Notes: a model not told the origin generated them from the sequence alone. Positions 42,969-52,913 are shown, counted from the first letter of the stretch. The stretch: DNA of 64,000 nucleotides from Acidovorax delafieldii 2AN (GCF_000175235.1 NZ_ACQT01000002.1:1-64000), one strand, 5' to 3'. Made by a program: numbers and translations.

Positions 42969-43607
42969 TCAGGAAAGTGGAGTGGCGGAGCCCGGACGCC
43001 CGGGCGCACGCTCCCTGGCCATGCGCCGCCACAGGCGCCATCCGAGCAGGGCTGCGAGGATGGCGCCATACACGGCCACTTCGGCGAAATTGTTCTTGCC
43101 GGCACGCATCCAGAAGAAGTGCAGGATGGCGAGGCCTGCCACCGCATACACCGCTCTGTGCAGCGCTTGCCATCGGCGCCCACCCAAGGCGCGGATTGCG
43201 CGCGGGAACGACGTGGCCGCCAACAGCGCAAGCACGCAGAATGCGGAAAAACCCACAAGGATGAACGGGCGCTTCGCGATGTCACGCAAGATCTCGGCCA
43301 GATCGAACCCCATGTCGAACCAGCTGTAGCTCAGCAGGTGCACGAGCCCGTAGAAAAACACAAACAGGCCCAGCATGCGCCTGAACCGTGCCCATTGCGG
43401 GGTGGACGTCATGACACGCAATGGGGTCACGGCCAGCACGAGGCAGAGGGCGCGCAAAGTCCAGTCACCCGTGGCGCGGATCAGGGCCTCTGCGGGGTTG
43501 GCACCCAACTGGTCGGCCGCAGCGGCAAACACCAGCCAGGCCAGTGGCAGCAGGCAGAGCACGAACACCACCGGCTTTGCTGCCGGGTGAAGCAGAATTT
43601 TTCGCAT
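42969..43607 (-). CDS. msrQ: Heme-binding membrane subunit MsrQ of the MsrPQ system
   Basis: 212 residues, about six membrane helices of the ferric-reductase-like/YedZ family. Candidate heme His residues are in FFYGLVHLLSYSWFDMG, WQALHRAVYAVAGLAILHFF. It transfers electrons from the respiratory chain to MsrP. It lies 30 bp after msrP, as usual. Confidence 0.95.
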   Translation of the reverse strand: MRKILLHPAAKPVVFVLCLLPLAWLVFAAAADQLGANPAEALIRATGDWTLRALCLVLAVTPLRVMTSTPQWARFRRMLGLFVFFYGLVHLLSYSWFDMGFDLAEILRDIAKRPFILVGFSAFCVLALLAATSFPRAIRALGGRRWQALHRAVYAVAGLAILHFFWMRAGKNNFAEVAVYGAILAALLGWRLWRRMARERAPGRPGSATPLS

Positions 43608-43637
43608 GGGTGCGCCGCCGGTTGTCGGCAGCGGGGT

Positions 43638-44636
43638 TCAGTAGAACTTCTTGAGGTCCATGCCCGTGTAGAGCTGCCCCACCTGCGCCTCGTAGCCGTT
43701 GAACATCAGCGTCTTGCGCTTCTTGGCGAAAAGCCCGTCTTCGCCAATGCGCCGCTCGGTGGCCTGACTCCAGCGGGGATGGTCCACCTCGGGGTTCACA
43801 TTCGAATAGAAACCGTATTCCTGCCGGGCCGCCTTGTTCCAGGCGGTGGAGGGTTCTTTTTCGACGAAGCGGATCTTGACAATGCTCTTGGCACTCTTGA
43901 AACCATACTTCCACGGCACCACCAAGCGGACTGGCGCGCCATTCTGGGGGGGCAGCATCTCGCCGTACATGCCGAAGGCCAGCAGCGTGAGGGGGTGCAT
44001 GGCTTCGTCGAGGCGCAGTCCTTCGGTATAGGGCCAGTCGAGCACGCGCGAGCCCACATAGGGCATGGTCGCCTTGTCGGCGAGCGTCACGAACTCAACG
44101 TATTTGGCGCTGCCCTGCGGCTCCACCCGCCGGATCAGCTCGGCCAGCGAATACCCTACCCACGGGATGACCATGGACCAGCCCTCGACGCAGCGCAGCC
44201 GATAAATGCGCTCTTCCTGTGCACCCAGCTTGAGCAAATCGTCGAGGCCGTATTTGCCCGGCTTCCTGACCAGCCCTTCCACCTCGACCGTCCAGGGGCT
44301 CGTCTTGAGCGTGTGCGCATTGCGAGCGGGGTCGGCCTTGTCGGTGCCAAACTCGTAGAAATTGTTGTAGCTCGTGGCGTCAAGGTAGCTGGTGGGTTTT
44401 TCCAATGACACCGCACCGGGCACAGCCGACCTGGCGGCTTGCAGCGGCGCCTGCTTGCCAGGACGGGGGGGCAGCGTCTGCGCCAGGGCGCTGCGCCCCG
44501 CCCACGACGCGAGCGCAGCACCTGCAGCCCCACCGGCCATCAGCCGCAACAGGTCACGGCGCCCCTCGTACACATCTTTGGGCGTGATTTCGCTGGAAGG
44601 CAGATGAAAGCCGGATGCACGGGATGGGATCAGCAT
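43638..44636 (-). CDS. msrP: Protein-methionine-sulfoxide reductase catalytic subunit MsrP
   Basis: 332 residues. Tat signal with twin arginine in [19 protein letters not shown], then a sulfite-oxidase-like molybdopterin domain; the molybdenum-ligating Cys is in [15 protein letters not shown]. It repairs oxidised methionines (both R and S) of periplasmic proteins, using MsrQ as membrane partner. The ATG at 44636 leaves a 25-residue n-region before the twin arginines, normal for Tat substrates. Confidence 0.96.
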   Translation of the reverse strand: MLIPSRASGFHLPSSEITPKDVYEGRRDLLRLMAGGAAGAALASWAGRSALAQTLPPRPGKQAPLQAARSAVPGAVSLEKPTSYLDATSYNNFYEFGTDKADPARNAHTLKTSPWTVEVEGLVRKPGKYGLDDLLKLGAQEERIYRLRCVEGWSMVIPWVGYSLAELIRRVEPQGSAKYVEFVTLADKATMPYVGSRVLDWPYTEGLRLDEAMHPLTLLAFGMYGEMLPPQNGAPVRLVVPWKYGFKSAKSIVKIRFVEKEPSTAWNKAARQEYGFYSNVNPEVDHPRWSQATERRIGEDGLFAKKRKTLMFNGYEAQVGQLYTGMDLKKFY

Positions 44637-44741
44637 GGCAGGACTCCGAAGGTTGAACGTGCGGCACCTCCAGCATGGAGACCCGCAGGAGGATTTCGTT
44701 CCCTGCGGCAACGCCGCATGCCGCGGCCCCGTCAACGGCAA

Positions 44742-46079
44742 TTACAGGGTGCCGTAGCTGTGCAGGCCGCTCAGGAACATGTTCACCCCCAGGAAGGCGA
44801 ACGTGGTGACCACCAGCCCCACCAGCGCCCACCAGGCGGACACCGTGCCGCGCAGCCCCTTCATGAGCCGCATATGCAGCCACGCTGCGTAGTTGAGCCA
44901 CACGATCAGCGCCCAGGTTTCCTTGGGGTCCCAGCTCCAGTAGCCCCCCCAGGCCTCGGCGGCCCACAGGGCCCCCAGCACCGTGGCAATGGTGAAGAAG
45001 GCAAAGCCGACGGCGATGGACTTGTACATCAGGTCGTCGAGGATTTCAAACGACGGCAATCGCAATGCAATGCGGCGCCGGCCAAAAAGGATGCTGGCCA
45101 CGATGAACGCCGAAATACCGAAATACACCATCCAGTAACTGCTGCCCGCCTCTGCCCCCGTCTGCCGGAAAACCACGGGCTCGAAACACAGCACCACACC
45201 CAGCAACCACAGCGGCGCCAGCTTGTACCACCGCGTTTCGGTAGCCTGCTGCTTGATCAGATAGGCAAACGCCACCATGGCCGACAGTGCAAAAGTACCG
45301 TAGCCAATGAAATTGGCCGGCACGTGCAGCTTCATCCACCAGCTCTTGAGGGCCGGCACCAGGGGTTGGATCTCGTGTGCTTCACGGATAACCGTGTACC
45401 ACAGCAGAAAGCCCACGGCAGCGCTCACCACCAGCATCACGAAGCCGCCCAAGGCGCGCGTCTGGTAATGCTCCTCGTAATAAAGGTAGAAAGCGGCGGT
45501 GATCCAGCAAAAGAGCACGAACACTTCGTAAAGGTTGCTCACGGGGACATGTCCCACGTCACTGCCGATCAGGTAGCTTTCATACCAGCGAACCAGCGTT
45601 CCTGTGAGGGCCATGCCCACCGCCACCCAAACGAGGCGCGAGCCAATCAGGCCCATGGTGTGGCCCTCGCCCCGGGCAAACATGCCCAGCCAGTAGAAGA
45701 TGGTGCTCATGAAAAAAAGCATGCTCATCCACAGGATGGCCGACTGGCTGGACAAAAAGTACTTGAGTCCAAACACCGTGTCGGCCCGAGCAAGATTGCC
45801 GGCGCCATCCTGCTGGTACAGGCCAATCGCTACCAGGGCCAGCGCCACCACCACCAGCATCAGCACCCGCAGCGGGCGCCAGAACCATCCCAACCAGACG
45901 GTGCACGGAATGGCCCCCAGCAGGATGCCTTTTTCGTACACATCCATGTAGCTGCCATAGCGCTGCAGCACATACAGCCCGCCCACCGCCACAATCGCGG
46001 CAAACAGCCAGTCGAACCAGTTGCGGCGGGAGAAAAACCCCTCGTTGAGGGCGATGGTGGTTGTGGTGGCGGTATTCAT
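44742..46079 (-). CDS. ccsB: System II cytochrome c biogenesis protein CcsB (ResC/CcsA-type)
   Basis: 445 residues, multiple membrane helices, with the WWD-type heme-handling motif WGGYWSWDPKETWALIVW near the C terminus and flanking His candidates (KLHVPANFIGY, WLHMRLMKG). With ResB it exports heme and ligates it to CxxCH apocytochromes. It is 8 bp downstream of resB. Confidence 0.94.
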   Translation of the reverse strand: MNTATTTTIALNEGFFSRRNWFDWLFAAIVAVGGLYVLQRYGSYMDVYEKGILLGAIPCTVWLGWFWRPLRVLMLVVVALALVAIGLYQQDGAGNLARADTVFGLKYFLSSQSAILWMSMLFFMSTIFYWLGMFARGEGHTMGLIGSRLVWVAVGMALTGTLVRWYESYLIGSDVGHVPVSNLYEVFVLFCWITAAFYLYYEEHYQTRALGGFVMLVVSAAVGFLLWYTVIREAHEIQPLVPALKSWWMKLHVPANFIGYGTFALSAMVAFAYLIKQQATETRWYKLAPLWLLGVVLCFEPVVFRQTGAEAGSSYWMVYFGISAFIVASILFGRRRIALRLPSFEILDDLMYKSIAVGFAFFTIATVLGALWAAEAWGGYWSWDPKETWALIVWLNYAAWLHMRLMKGLRGTVSAWWALVGLVVTTFAFLGVNMFLSGLHSYGTL

Positions 46080-46087
46080 GCGTTGCC

Positions 46088-48232
46088 TCAGTGGGGGCGT
46101 GCCCCGATCAGTTTCTCTGCGAGCTGGACGAACTCGCGGTCGCCGTCCAGGGTCTTGCGATTGGTGGACAGCGCCATCAGTGCGTGCGACTGGCCCTCAT
46201 GCGGTGCAACCCACACCCACACGCGCCGTTCGCGAACGTACAGCATGGCAAAAACGCCCAGAATCAGCAAGGCACAGCCCAGATAGACAATGTTCTTCCC
46301 AGGGGCTCGCGCCACCTGGAACACGCTGGCCTGCACCTGGGTGAAGTCCTTGAGTTCGAATGCGAGCGGTGCGGGGTAGATCTGGGCGTCGCTCAGCGAG
46401 AGCACCGCCTGGGTCATGAATGCCTGGGTCTGGTCGCTCTGGGCCAGCGGCTTGAGGCCGGCGCGCTCGCGCGTGAGCTGGGCCAGTTCGAACAGCGCCC
46501 CGTTCAGGATGCGCACCAGCACCTCGCCAGCCCGCGAGCGCTCTGCTTCGGGTACGTTGGCTTCCATGAAATCCGAAATCGCCTGCAGGCCGCCGGTCCT
46601 CTTGCCGTCCGGCCCCGCGCTTCCGGCATACAAGGCCAACGCCCGGGATGCAGATTGCGACAGCTGCTCGGCCAGCTCGGGGCGGGATGCCTCTACCGCT
46701 TGCGACACATACCGGTGCACCGCCTGGTCGCGCGCCGCAGGGTCGGCCAGTGCCGCGCGCAGGCGCAAGAAGCCTTCCATGGTGCCCTGGTCGTCGGCGG
46801 GAACGCGCAGGTAGCGGAAGGGGTCGGAGGGGTTTTCGCGCACGCCGAGCAAAAACACCGGCACGCCGTCCCCCGTGTCCACCGGCAGCATGTAGTTATG
46901 GAATTCACGCGCCTGCCCCGCAGCATCGCGCAGCTTGTAGCTCACGCTGGGGCCTACGTTGCGCAGCTCCTTCTTGGTGACCGTCTTGTTTGCAGCGCCC
47001 AGGCGCGACTCCACCGATTCACGCAGATCCACCTTGCGCACATCGGCGCCCGAGCCGGGAGCGCCGCTTCCGTCACCAAAATTCTCGACGTTGATCGTGC
47101 GCAGGGCCGTGAACTCGAGCGTGAGCGTTTCGCCACCGGACGCACCGTCCTTGGCGGACAACTGGGTTGATCCACCCACCACGCCCTCGATATCGAACGC
47201 CTTGGCGCCCGCCGCCATGGGCACGGCGCGCAGCTTGAGGTGCGAGCCGCCGTCGTCGAAGCTTGACTGGTAGATTTCAATACCTTTGTAGCTGGCAGGG
47301 TGGTTCACCTCGACGCGGGCGGGCGTCTTCTCGCCCGTGGCCTTGTCGTGGATGATGATGTCGCTGGCAAACAGCTTGGGCATGCCCGTGGAGTAATGCT
47401 CCACGATGAATTTCTTGAGTTCGATGGCGAAGGGCAACTCCTGCAACAGCACGCCGTCGGACTGGCTGAGAATGGCCGTGCTCGACTGCGTGCCTTCGGC
47501 AACCACCAAGTTGCCACGGAAGGTGGGGTTGCGCTCGGACAGGCGGTGCTCGGGCTTCACTTCGGAGATCAGGCCGCTGCCGGCATAGGGCGTCTTGCCG
47601 CCCAGCAGCATCTGCGCCCGAACGATGAGGTCTCCGTCGAACAACCCCCCCAGGCAGATGAGCACGATGGCGCTGTGCGCCGCGATATAGCCGATCTTGT
47701 TGGCAGCCCCGGCTTTGGCGGCCACCATCCAGCCGGTACCGGTGCCCGTGGCGGACTCGCGCTGCTGCAGACGAACCTTCCAGCCGCCGCTGGCCAGCGT
47801 GCTGCCGATGCGCCGCGCCGCCGCCTCGGCCGATTCGGCCAGCGGTGCCTCGGCTTTGTGGTGGAAGGCCCTCAGGCTTTGCTCGCGGATGTTTTCCTTG
47901 TAAACCTTCAGGTCCACCAGAATCTTGGGGGTGTTGCGGGCAATGCACAACGAAGTGCTGATCACCAGGAAGGCCAGGATCAGCAGAAACCACCACGCGC
48001 TGTACACCGCATTGAGCTGAATGGCCGCGAAAAGCTCCGCCCAGAACGGGCCGAACTGGTTGACATAGTTCACCGCAGGTTCGTGCTGCTTGAGCACCGT
48101 GCCGATGACCGATGCGATGCAAATCACCGTCAACAGCGAAATGGCGAAGCGCATGGAAGACAGCAGCTCGACGCCTGCGCGCAGGGCCTGGGGGCCGGAC
48201 CGGACTTGAACGCCGTGGGTGATGTCAGACAT
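46088..48232 (-). CDS. resB: Cytochrome c biogenesis protein ResB (Ccs1)
   Basis: 714 residues. Three N-terminal membrane helices (MRFAISLLTVICIASVIGTV, WWFLLILAFLVISTSLCIAR, AAHSAIVLICLGGLFDGDLI), a large periplasmic domain, and a C-terminal helix (NIVYLGCALLILGVFAMLYV) followed by RRVWVW. Partner of CcsB in system II. A terminator separates it from the upstream cytochrome c4 gene. Confidence 0.95.
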   Translation of the reverse strand: MSDITHGVQVRSGPQALRAGVELLSSMRFAISLLTVICIASVIGTVLKQHEPAVNYVNQFGPFWAELFAAIQLNAVYSAWWFLLILAFLVISTSLCIARNTPKILVDLKVYKENIREQSLRAFHHKAEAPLAESAEAAARRIGSTLASGGWKVRLQQRESATGTGTGWMVAAKAGAANKIGYIAAHSAIVLICLGGLFDGDLIVRAQMLLGGKTPYAGSGLISEVKPEHRLSERNPTFRGNLVVAEGTQSSTAILSQSDGVLLQELPFAIELKKFIVEHYSTGMPKLFASDIIIHDKATGEKTPARVEVNHPASYKGIEIYQSSFDDGGSHLKLRAVPMAAGAKAFDIEGVVGGSTQLSAKDGASGGETLTLEFTALRTINVENFGDGSGAPGSGADVRKVDLRESVESRLGAANKTVTKKELRNVGPSVSYKLRDAAGQAREFHNYMLPVDTGDGVPVFLLGVRENPSDPFRYLRVPADDQGTMEGFLRLRAALADPAARDQAVHRYVSQAVEASRPELAEQLSQSASRALALYAGSAGPDGKRTGGLQAISDFMEANVPEAERSRAGEVLVRILNGALFELAQLTRERAGLKPLAQSDQTQAFMTQAVLSLSDAQIYPAPLAFELKDFTQVQASVFQVARAPGKNIVYLGCALLILGVFAMLYVRERRVWVWVAPHEGQSHALMALSTNRKTLDGDREFVQLAEKLIGARPH

Positions 48233-48260
48233 GGGAGATGTGAACGCGGTGCACTAAAGC

Positions 48261-48296
48261 AAAAAGGGCGGGGCCATCTGGAGGATGGGCCCGCCC
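48261..48296 (-). terminator. Rho-independent terminator after cytochrome c4
   Basis: GGGCGGG/CCCGCCC stem (48266-48272 and 48290-48296) followed on the minus strand by five T (48265-48261). It lies 70 bp past the cytochrome stop and just before resB. Confidence 0.8.
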
Positions 48297-48366
48297 GTCT
48301 TGGGGTTTGTTATTGGCGGTTGGTTCCAGGCTTCCCGCCTGGCGGGGCCAGCAAGATCACGAAAAC

Positions 48367-49005
48367 TCAGCGCAGGCCGGCAATGTAGTCGGCCACTGCC
48401 TTGATTTCGCGGTCGTTGAGCTTGGCCGCCACCTGGGTCATCTGGATGCTGTTGGCACGTGAGCCATCGCGAAAGCTATTGAGTTGTGCCACGGTGTAGT
48501 CGGCATGCTGGCCCGACAGGCGGGGGTACTGCGCGGGGATACCAGCGCCGTTGGGGCTGTGGCAGCCGGCGCAGGCAGCGATCTGGCGGTCGGCAATGCC
48601 GCCGCGGTAGATGCGCTCACCCATGGCGACCAGGGCCTTGTCGGAAGAGAAACCGGGCTTGGCGGGCTTGGACGCGGCCCAGTAAGCGATGTTCTTCATG
48701 TCCTCGTCGGTCAGCATCGACGCAAAACCCTTCATGACGGCGTTGTTGCGCTTGCCGGACTTGAATTCCTGCAGCTGCTTGACCAGATACTCGGGATGCT
48801 GCTGCGACAGCTTCGGGTTGGCAGCGATGGCGGAATTGCCATCGGCACCGTGGCATGCGGCGCACACTGCAGCGAAGCTGGCCTCGCCCTTGACCAGGTC
48901 GGGCTTGGCCTTGGTCGGCGTTGCGGGAGTTTCGCCCGCAGAAAAGGCCGGGAAAGCGGGCGCTGCCAGTGCGGCAGCCATCAGCATAGAGGCGAGCAAC
49001 TTCAT
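48367..49005 (-). CDS. Diheme cytochrome c4
   Basis: 212 residues. Signal peptide (cleavage near AFSAG) and two cytochrome c domains with CAACH (VCAACHGADGNSAIA) and CAGCH (AACAGCHSPNGAGIPAQYP); the axial Met residues lie after each (KGFASM and IQMTQV). It is a periplasmic electron carrier, usually to cbb3 or other oxidases. It is encoded directly upstream of its maturation genes resB/ccsB. Confidence 0.95.
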   Translation of the reverse strand: MKLLASMLMAAALAAPAFPAFSAGETPATPTKAKPDLVKGEASFAAVCAACHGADGNSAIAANPKLSQQHPEYLVKQLQEFKSGKRNNAVMKGFASMLTDEDMKNIAYWAASKPAKPGFSSDKALVAMGERIYRGGIADRQIAACAGCHSPNGAGIPAQYPRLSGQHADYTVAQLNSFRDGSRANSIQMTQVAAKLNDREIKAVADYIAGLR

Positions 49006-49077
49006 ATCGAGGGTCTGTATTTAGGTCCGCAAAACCACGCGATTCTACAATGAGGCTCCAACGCATCCCAATTTTCC

Positions 49078-49812
49078 ATGACGACACCCTCCTCCGCGCC
49101 AGTTGCTGGCACCCTGCCGCCCGCACCTGACGCCAAGATCGCCATGGGCTGGATGCACACCGCCCGGTTCCTGACCACCGCCGCGCAACTGCACCATTTG
49201 CCCCCGATCGACGTGCCCGAGATCGCTTTCGTGGGTCGCTCCAACGCGGGCAAATCCACCTGCATCAACACGCTCACCCAGCAAAAGCAGCTGGCCTTCG
49301 CGTCCAAGAAACCCGGCCGCACGCAGCACATCAACCTGTTCGCGCTGGGCAAGCAGGGCGTGACCGACGCGGTGCTGGCCGATCTGCCGGGTTATGGCTA
49401 TGCCGCGGTGTCGCGCTCTGACAAGGTGCGCTGGCAGCAGGTGATGGTGAATTACCTCGTCAGCCGCCCGGGCCTCACGGGCATCGTGCTGCTGTGCGAT
49501 CCGCGCCTGGGCCTGACCGAGCTGGACGAAGCGCTGCTCGAAGTGGTGCGCCCTCGGGTGGAGGAGGGACTGAAATTCCTGATCGTCCTGACCAAGGCCG
49601 ACAAACTCACGCGCGCCGAGCAGGCCAAGGTGCTGTCGATTACGCGACTGCAGGCGGGCGGCGGCGAGGTCAAGATGTTCTCGGCCCTCAAGAAGCAAGG
49701 CGTGGACGATGTGGCGCAACTGCTGTGGCAGTGGGCACACCCCGTGGTGCCGGCAGCCGCAGAAGCCCCCGCGCCCGCGCCGGAAATTCCTGAGGATTCT
49801 CAGCAAGATTAG
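49078..49812 (+). CDS. engB: Ribosome biogenesis GTPase EngB (YsxC/YihA)
   Basis: 244 residues. G1 GRSNAGKSTCIN, G3 DLPGYGYAAVS, G4 LTKADKL. Family-specific KPGRTQHINLF and SRSDKVRWQQVM are present. It assists 50S assembly. An Ala/Pro-rich tail follows the GTPase domain. It is divergent from cytochrome c4 (72 bp between starts), a common betaproteobacterial pairing. Confidence 0.96.
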   Translation: MTTPSSAPVAGTLPPAPDAKIAMGWMHTARFLTTAAQLHHLPPIDVPEIAFVGRSNAGKSTCINTLTQQKQLAFASKKPGRTQHINLFALGKQGVTDAVLADLPGYGYAAVSRSDKVRWQQVMVNYLVSRPGLTGIVLLCDPRLGLTELDEALLEVVRPRVEEGLKFLIVLTKADKLTRAEQAKVLSITRLQAGGGEVKMFSALKKQGVDDVAQLLWQWAHPVVPAAAEAPAPAPEIPEDSQQD

Positions 49813-49862
49813 CCCCTGGCGCTCATGTATCCAGCGGCATTAGCTACGAAATACATAGCACC

Positions 49863-50771
49863 ATGATCACCACCCAAGACGTTGCCTTGCCGCACGGCAT
49901 CACCCTGCAATGCCGCGTGAGCGGCGTGGCGGGGCGGCCCACACTCGTCTTCTTGCACGGTTTTCCCGAAGGCGCGTTCATCTGGGATGCTCTGCTGCTG
50001 CACTTCGCGCGGCCCGAGAACGGCGGCTACCGCTGCGTGGCGCCGTACCTGCGGGGCTTTGGCGCGTCGAGCAGCCCGAAGGAAGTGGAGGCCTACCGCG
50101 CCAAGCATCTCGTGCAGGACCTTGCCGCGCTGATCGCTGCCGAGTGCCCTGGCGGTGCGCTGGAGTGCCTTGTGGCGCACGACTGGGGCGGCGCAGTGGC
50201 CTGGAACCTGGCCAACCAGCAACCCGGGCTCATGAAGCGGTTGGCGATCTTCAACTCACCGCACCCCGGCGCCTTCTTGCGCGAACTGCAGCACAACCCC
50301 GCACAGCAGGCCGCCAGCCAGTACATGCACTTCCTGTGCAGGCCCGACGCCGAAACCCTGCTGGCCGAAGACGGCTTCCGCCGCCTCTTCGGTTTTTTCG
50401 ACACGCCCCAGGGCGACAGCCCGGCATGGCTGACCCCTGCAGTGCGTACGCAATACACCGAACTGTGGCGCCATGGCCTGACCGGCGCCTGCAACTACTA
50501 CCGCGCCAGCCCGCTGCGCCCTCCGCGCGAGGGTGACCCGGCAGCCCAGGCCATCACCCTGCCCGATTCAATGCTGACCGTGCACGTGCCCACGCTGGTG
50601 CTGTGGGGGATGGCCGATCCCGCCCTGCTGCCCGGCTTGCTCGACGGCCTGCCGGGCTGGGTGCCGCAGCTGCAATTGCAGCGGGGGGAGGGTGCATCGC
50701 ACTGGATCGTGCATGAACTTCCCGAGCGGGTTGCCACTGAATTGCAGCGGTTTTTGCAATCAAAACAATAG
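49863..50771 (+). CDS. Alpha/beta hydrolase, epoxide hydrolase-like
   Basis: 302 residues. The oxyanion motif LHGFPEGAFIW (HGFP), a nucleophile elbow with Asp107 in VAHDWGGAVAWNLA, a cap with Tyr candidates (ACNYYRASPLR), WGMADPALLP (acid) and the catalytic His in GASHWIVHELP. The Asp nucleophile and HGFP point to epoxide hydrolases or haloacid/haloalkane dehalogenases rather than esterases. The natural substrate is unknown. It lies 50 bp after engB; the gap holds a repeat-family element. Confidence 0.88.
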   Translation: MITTQDVALPHGITLQCRVSGVAGRPTLVFLHGFPEGAFIWDALLLHFARPENGGYRCVAPYLRGFGASSSPKEVEAYRAKHLVQDLAALIAAECPGGALECLVAHDWGGAVAWNLANQQPGLMKRLAIFNSPHPGAFLRELQHNPAQQAASQYMHFLCRPDAETLLAEDGFRRLFGFFDTPQGDSPAWLTPAVRTQYTELWRHGLTGACNYYRASPLRPPREGDPAAQAITLPDSMLTVHVPTLVLWGMADPALLPGLLDGLPGWVPQLQLQRGEGASHWIVHELPERVATELQRFLQSKQ

Positions 50772-50816
50772 CAACAAGCGCTTGGCGGGCAAGCGCATAA
50801 GGCCATTTTGATCCAA
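50757..50816. repeat. Intergenic repeat (AATAGCAAC ... AAGCGC type)
   Basis: The element overlaps the end of the hydrolase gene and continues past it. It carries AATAGCAACAAGCGCTTG, a short loop and CAAGCGC, then GCCATTTTGATCC. It closely matches the element at 17022-17070, including the conserved flanks (ATCAAAA before, GCCAT after), and relates more loosely to the TAGCTGCT copies. The remaining 250 bp up to 51069 show no gene. Confidence 0.55.
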
Positions 50817-51069
50817 AGGTCTGGTCCGATGCCCGTCGCCGGCCGAGAACGGCGCGTCTGCGGCGCGCGCCGTGGCGATGGAGCACGGGGTTGGATGCGC
50901 CATCCGTGTATCGCACCGGCCTCTTCTGAAAGCCCCTCTCCTTTTGCCGACTTGCCCGCTGTCTTGCAATCAGGTGCTCACCCGTTTGGTTTCCGTCGTC
51001 GCCCCGGTCGGGCCAAAATCCGCAACCACCCCGCCGAAGCTGGAACCCATTCGTGGCGTGCCGGGCATT

Positions 51070-51936
51070 TCAGTACACAGGGGGCTCGCCGGGCGGCCGC
51101 GTCTTGAAACGCTTGTGCACCCAGTAGTACTGCCCAGGCATGGTGTCTATGTAGCTCTGCAGGCGGCGGTTCATCTCCGCGGTGTCAGCCTCGACATCTT
51201 CGGACGGATAGCCCTCCCAGGCGGGCGTGATCTCGGCCACGTAGCCGGTGGGCGTAAGGCGCGTGTACATGCCGACCACCTTGGCCCGCCCCAGCCGCGC
51301 AAACCGGGGCAGCGAAGGAACCGTGGCAGCCAGGGTGCCGTAGAACGGCACGAAGATGGACTCTCCGGGCCCGAAATCCATGTCCGACAACAAGTACAGC
51401 AGCCCCCCCTTGCGCAGGTTGGAAATGATGGGCTTGACCCCATCGGCGCGGTTGAGCATGCGCACATCGCCAAAGCGCTGGCGCCCCGCCATGAACCAGG
51501 CATCCACGGCCGGATCGGGATGGGTCGAGAAGATCGACGTGAACGCGCGCGTCGTGCGCAGCGGCAATGCCAGCCCACCCGCGTCCATGCCGTAGAAGTG
51601 CGGCGCAAAAATGATGGTGGGGGTGTCGCCCTCCAGCTCGTGCAGCGCGCCCTGCAGCTTCACGCGTTCCAGCACCACCTCGCGCGGCGCGGCCCACAGC
51701 CAGCTGCGGTCCAGCCAGGTCTGGCAGAACACCACAAAGGTCTCGCGCGCCCACTGGCGGCGCTGTGCGGCCGGCGCATCTGGAAAGCACAGCTCCAGAT
51801 TGCGCAAGGCAACCCTGCGGCGCGGAGCAGCCAGCAGGTAGAGCAACTGGCCAATGCACCACCCCAGCGCCCGCAACGCGGGCAGCGGCACATGGGCGAG
51901 CACCCGCATGAACCACACCCCCAGACGCCCGGTCAT
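51070..51936 (-). CDS. LpxL/HtrB-family lysophospholipid/lipid A acyltransferase (second copy)
   Basis: 288 residues. One N-terminal hydrophobic segment and the HxxxxD acyltransferase motif in FAPHFYGMDAGGLALPL, then FFPFYG-type IFVPFYGTLAATVPS and the late YYWVHKRFKTRP (WxHKRFKTRP is a strong LpxL signature). It adds a secondary acyl chain to lipid A at the inner membrane. The start overlaps the stop of a paralogue by 4 bp. Confidence 0.9.
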   Translation of the reverse strand: MTGRLGVWFMRVLAHVPLPALRALGWCIGQLLYLLAAPRRRVALRNLELCFPDAPAAQRRQWARETFVVFCQTWLDRSWLWAAPREVVLERVKLQGALHELEGDTPTIIFAPHFYGMDAGGLALPLRTTRAFTSIFSTHPDPAVDAWFMAGRQRFGDVRMLNRADGVKPIISNLRKGGLLYLLSDMDFGPGESIFVPFYGTLAATVPSLPRFARLGRAKVVGMYTRLTPTGYVAEITPAWEGYPSEDVEADTAEMNRRLQSYIDTMPGQYYWVHKRFKTRPPGEPPVY

Positions 51937-52781
51937 TCCGTCACCCCTGCCGCGGCTTCTGCGCGCGGCTGCTTGTAGCGGGCATATCCCCAGAGGTATT
52001 GCTGCGGGCATTGGCGGATGAGATGCTCCATGGCCTGATTGATCTGCAAAACGGCACTTTCAAGCCGCTCGTCCAGCGGCACAGGCAGGGGTTCGAAGTG
52101 GGTGACGAAACCACGGCCCCAGGGCAGGCGTTCGCAACGCGCCAGCACCACGGCCGCGCCGGTCTGCTGCGCCAGGCGCACGGCCAGCGTCATCGTATAG
52201 GCGTCCCGGCCAAAGAAAGGCGACCACACGCCCTGCCCGTCGGGCGGCACCTGGTCGGGCAGCAGGCCCACCGCCTCGCCGCGGCGCAGTGCCTTGATCA
52301 TCTGGCGCACCCCCGACAGGGTGGTGGGCACGGCCAACATGCCAGGGCGGTTGCGCGCGGTCTCCATCACCGAAGCCAGCCAGGCCTGCCGAGCAGGGCG
52401 GTACAGCACCGTGATGGGGCCGCGCGCAGCACTCCAGCGCCGCGCCGCCACCTGGGCGGACAGCTCGAAACAGCCCTGGTGGGGCGTGAGGAACACGATG
52501 CCACGCCCGGCCGCGTAGGCTTGCTCCACGCAGGCCTCCCCGGTCATCCGGCTGGGCAAGGGCGCACCCAGCCACAGGCGTGGCAATTCGGCCACCATGC
52601 GCCCGGCGTGCCCCACGGCGGCGCGCACTTCGCCAAACCGGTAGCCCGCCCGTCGCGCGTTCTCCACAAGACGCTTGCGGTACACGGGCGAAACGGCAAA
52701 AACCACCCATCCCATGGCCGCGCCCATGACATGCAGCAACCACAGTGGAAATACGGAAAAGAATCTAAAGACGACTGGCAT
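51933..52781 (-). CDS. LpxL/HtrB-family lipid A acyltransferase (first copy)
   Basis: 282 residues. HxxxxE motif in LTPHQGCFELSAQ (Glu in place of Asp, as in many LpxL/LpxM enzymes), LLPDQVPPDGQGVWSPFFGR, and the end CPQQYLWGYARYKQPR. It forms a tandem pair with the downstream paralogue; the two probably add different secondary chains or act in different steps. Divergent from metK. Confidence 0.9.
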   Translation of the reverse strand: MPVVFRFFSVFPLWLLHVMGAAMGWVVFAVSPVYRKRLVENARRAGYRFGEVRAAVGHAGRMVAELPRLWLGAPLPSRMTGEACVEQAYAAGRGIVFLTPHQGCFELSAQVAARRWSAARGPITVLYRPARQAWLASVMETARNRPGMLAVPTTLSGVRQMIKALRRGEAVGLLPDQVPPDGQGVWSPFFGRDAYTMTLAVRLAQQTGAAVVLARCERLPWGRGFVTHFEPLPVPLDERLESAVLQINQAMEHLIRQCPQQYLWGYARYKQPRAEAAAGVTE

Positions 52782-52839
52782 TAAAATAAAGGGGTCGCTG
52801 AGTTAAATGAGCAACTTGCAGGGCGACGTTAAAAAAATC

Positions 52840-52913
52840 TGCTAAAGCGTTCGCCAGAGCTCCTTCGGGGTGAGGGCAACGCCCCAAATGCCGCAGCACA
52901 GGAGTTTATTCAA
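52840..52913 (+). promoter_or_regulatory. Possible structured 5' leader of metK
   Basis: Between the divergent starts. A GGGC-AAC-GCCC hairpin (52874-52884) lies between CTCC (52860-52863) and GGAG (52901-52904), the latter being the metK ribosome site. Pairing of CTCC with GGAG around the hairpin could mask the site. I do not recognise a known SAM or SAH riboswitch consensus. Treat as a candidate only. Confidence 0.35.

Noticed and set aside
52782-52913. Known SAM or SAH riboswitch upstream of metK
   Set aside because: The sequence lacks the conserved cores I can recall for these classes; only a simple hairpin and possible ribosome-site pairing are visible.
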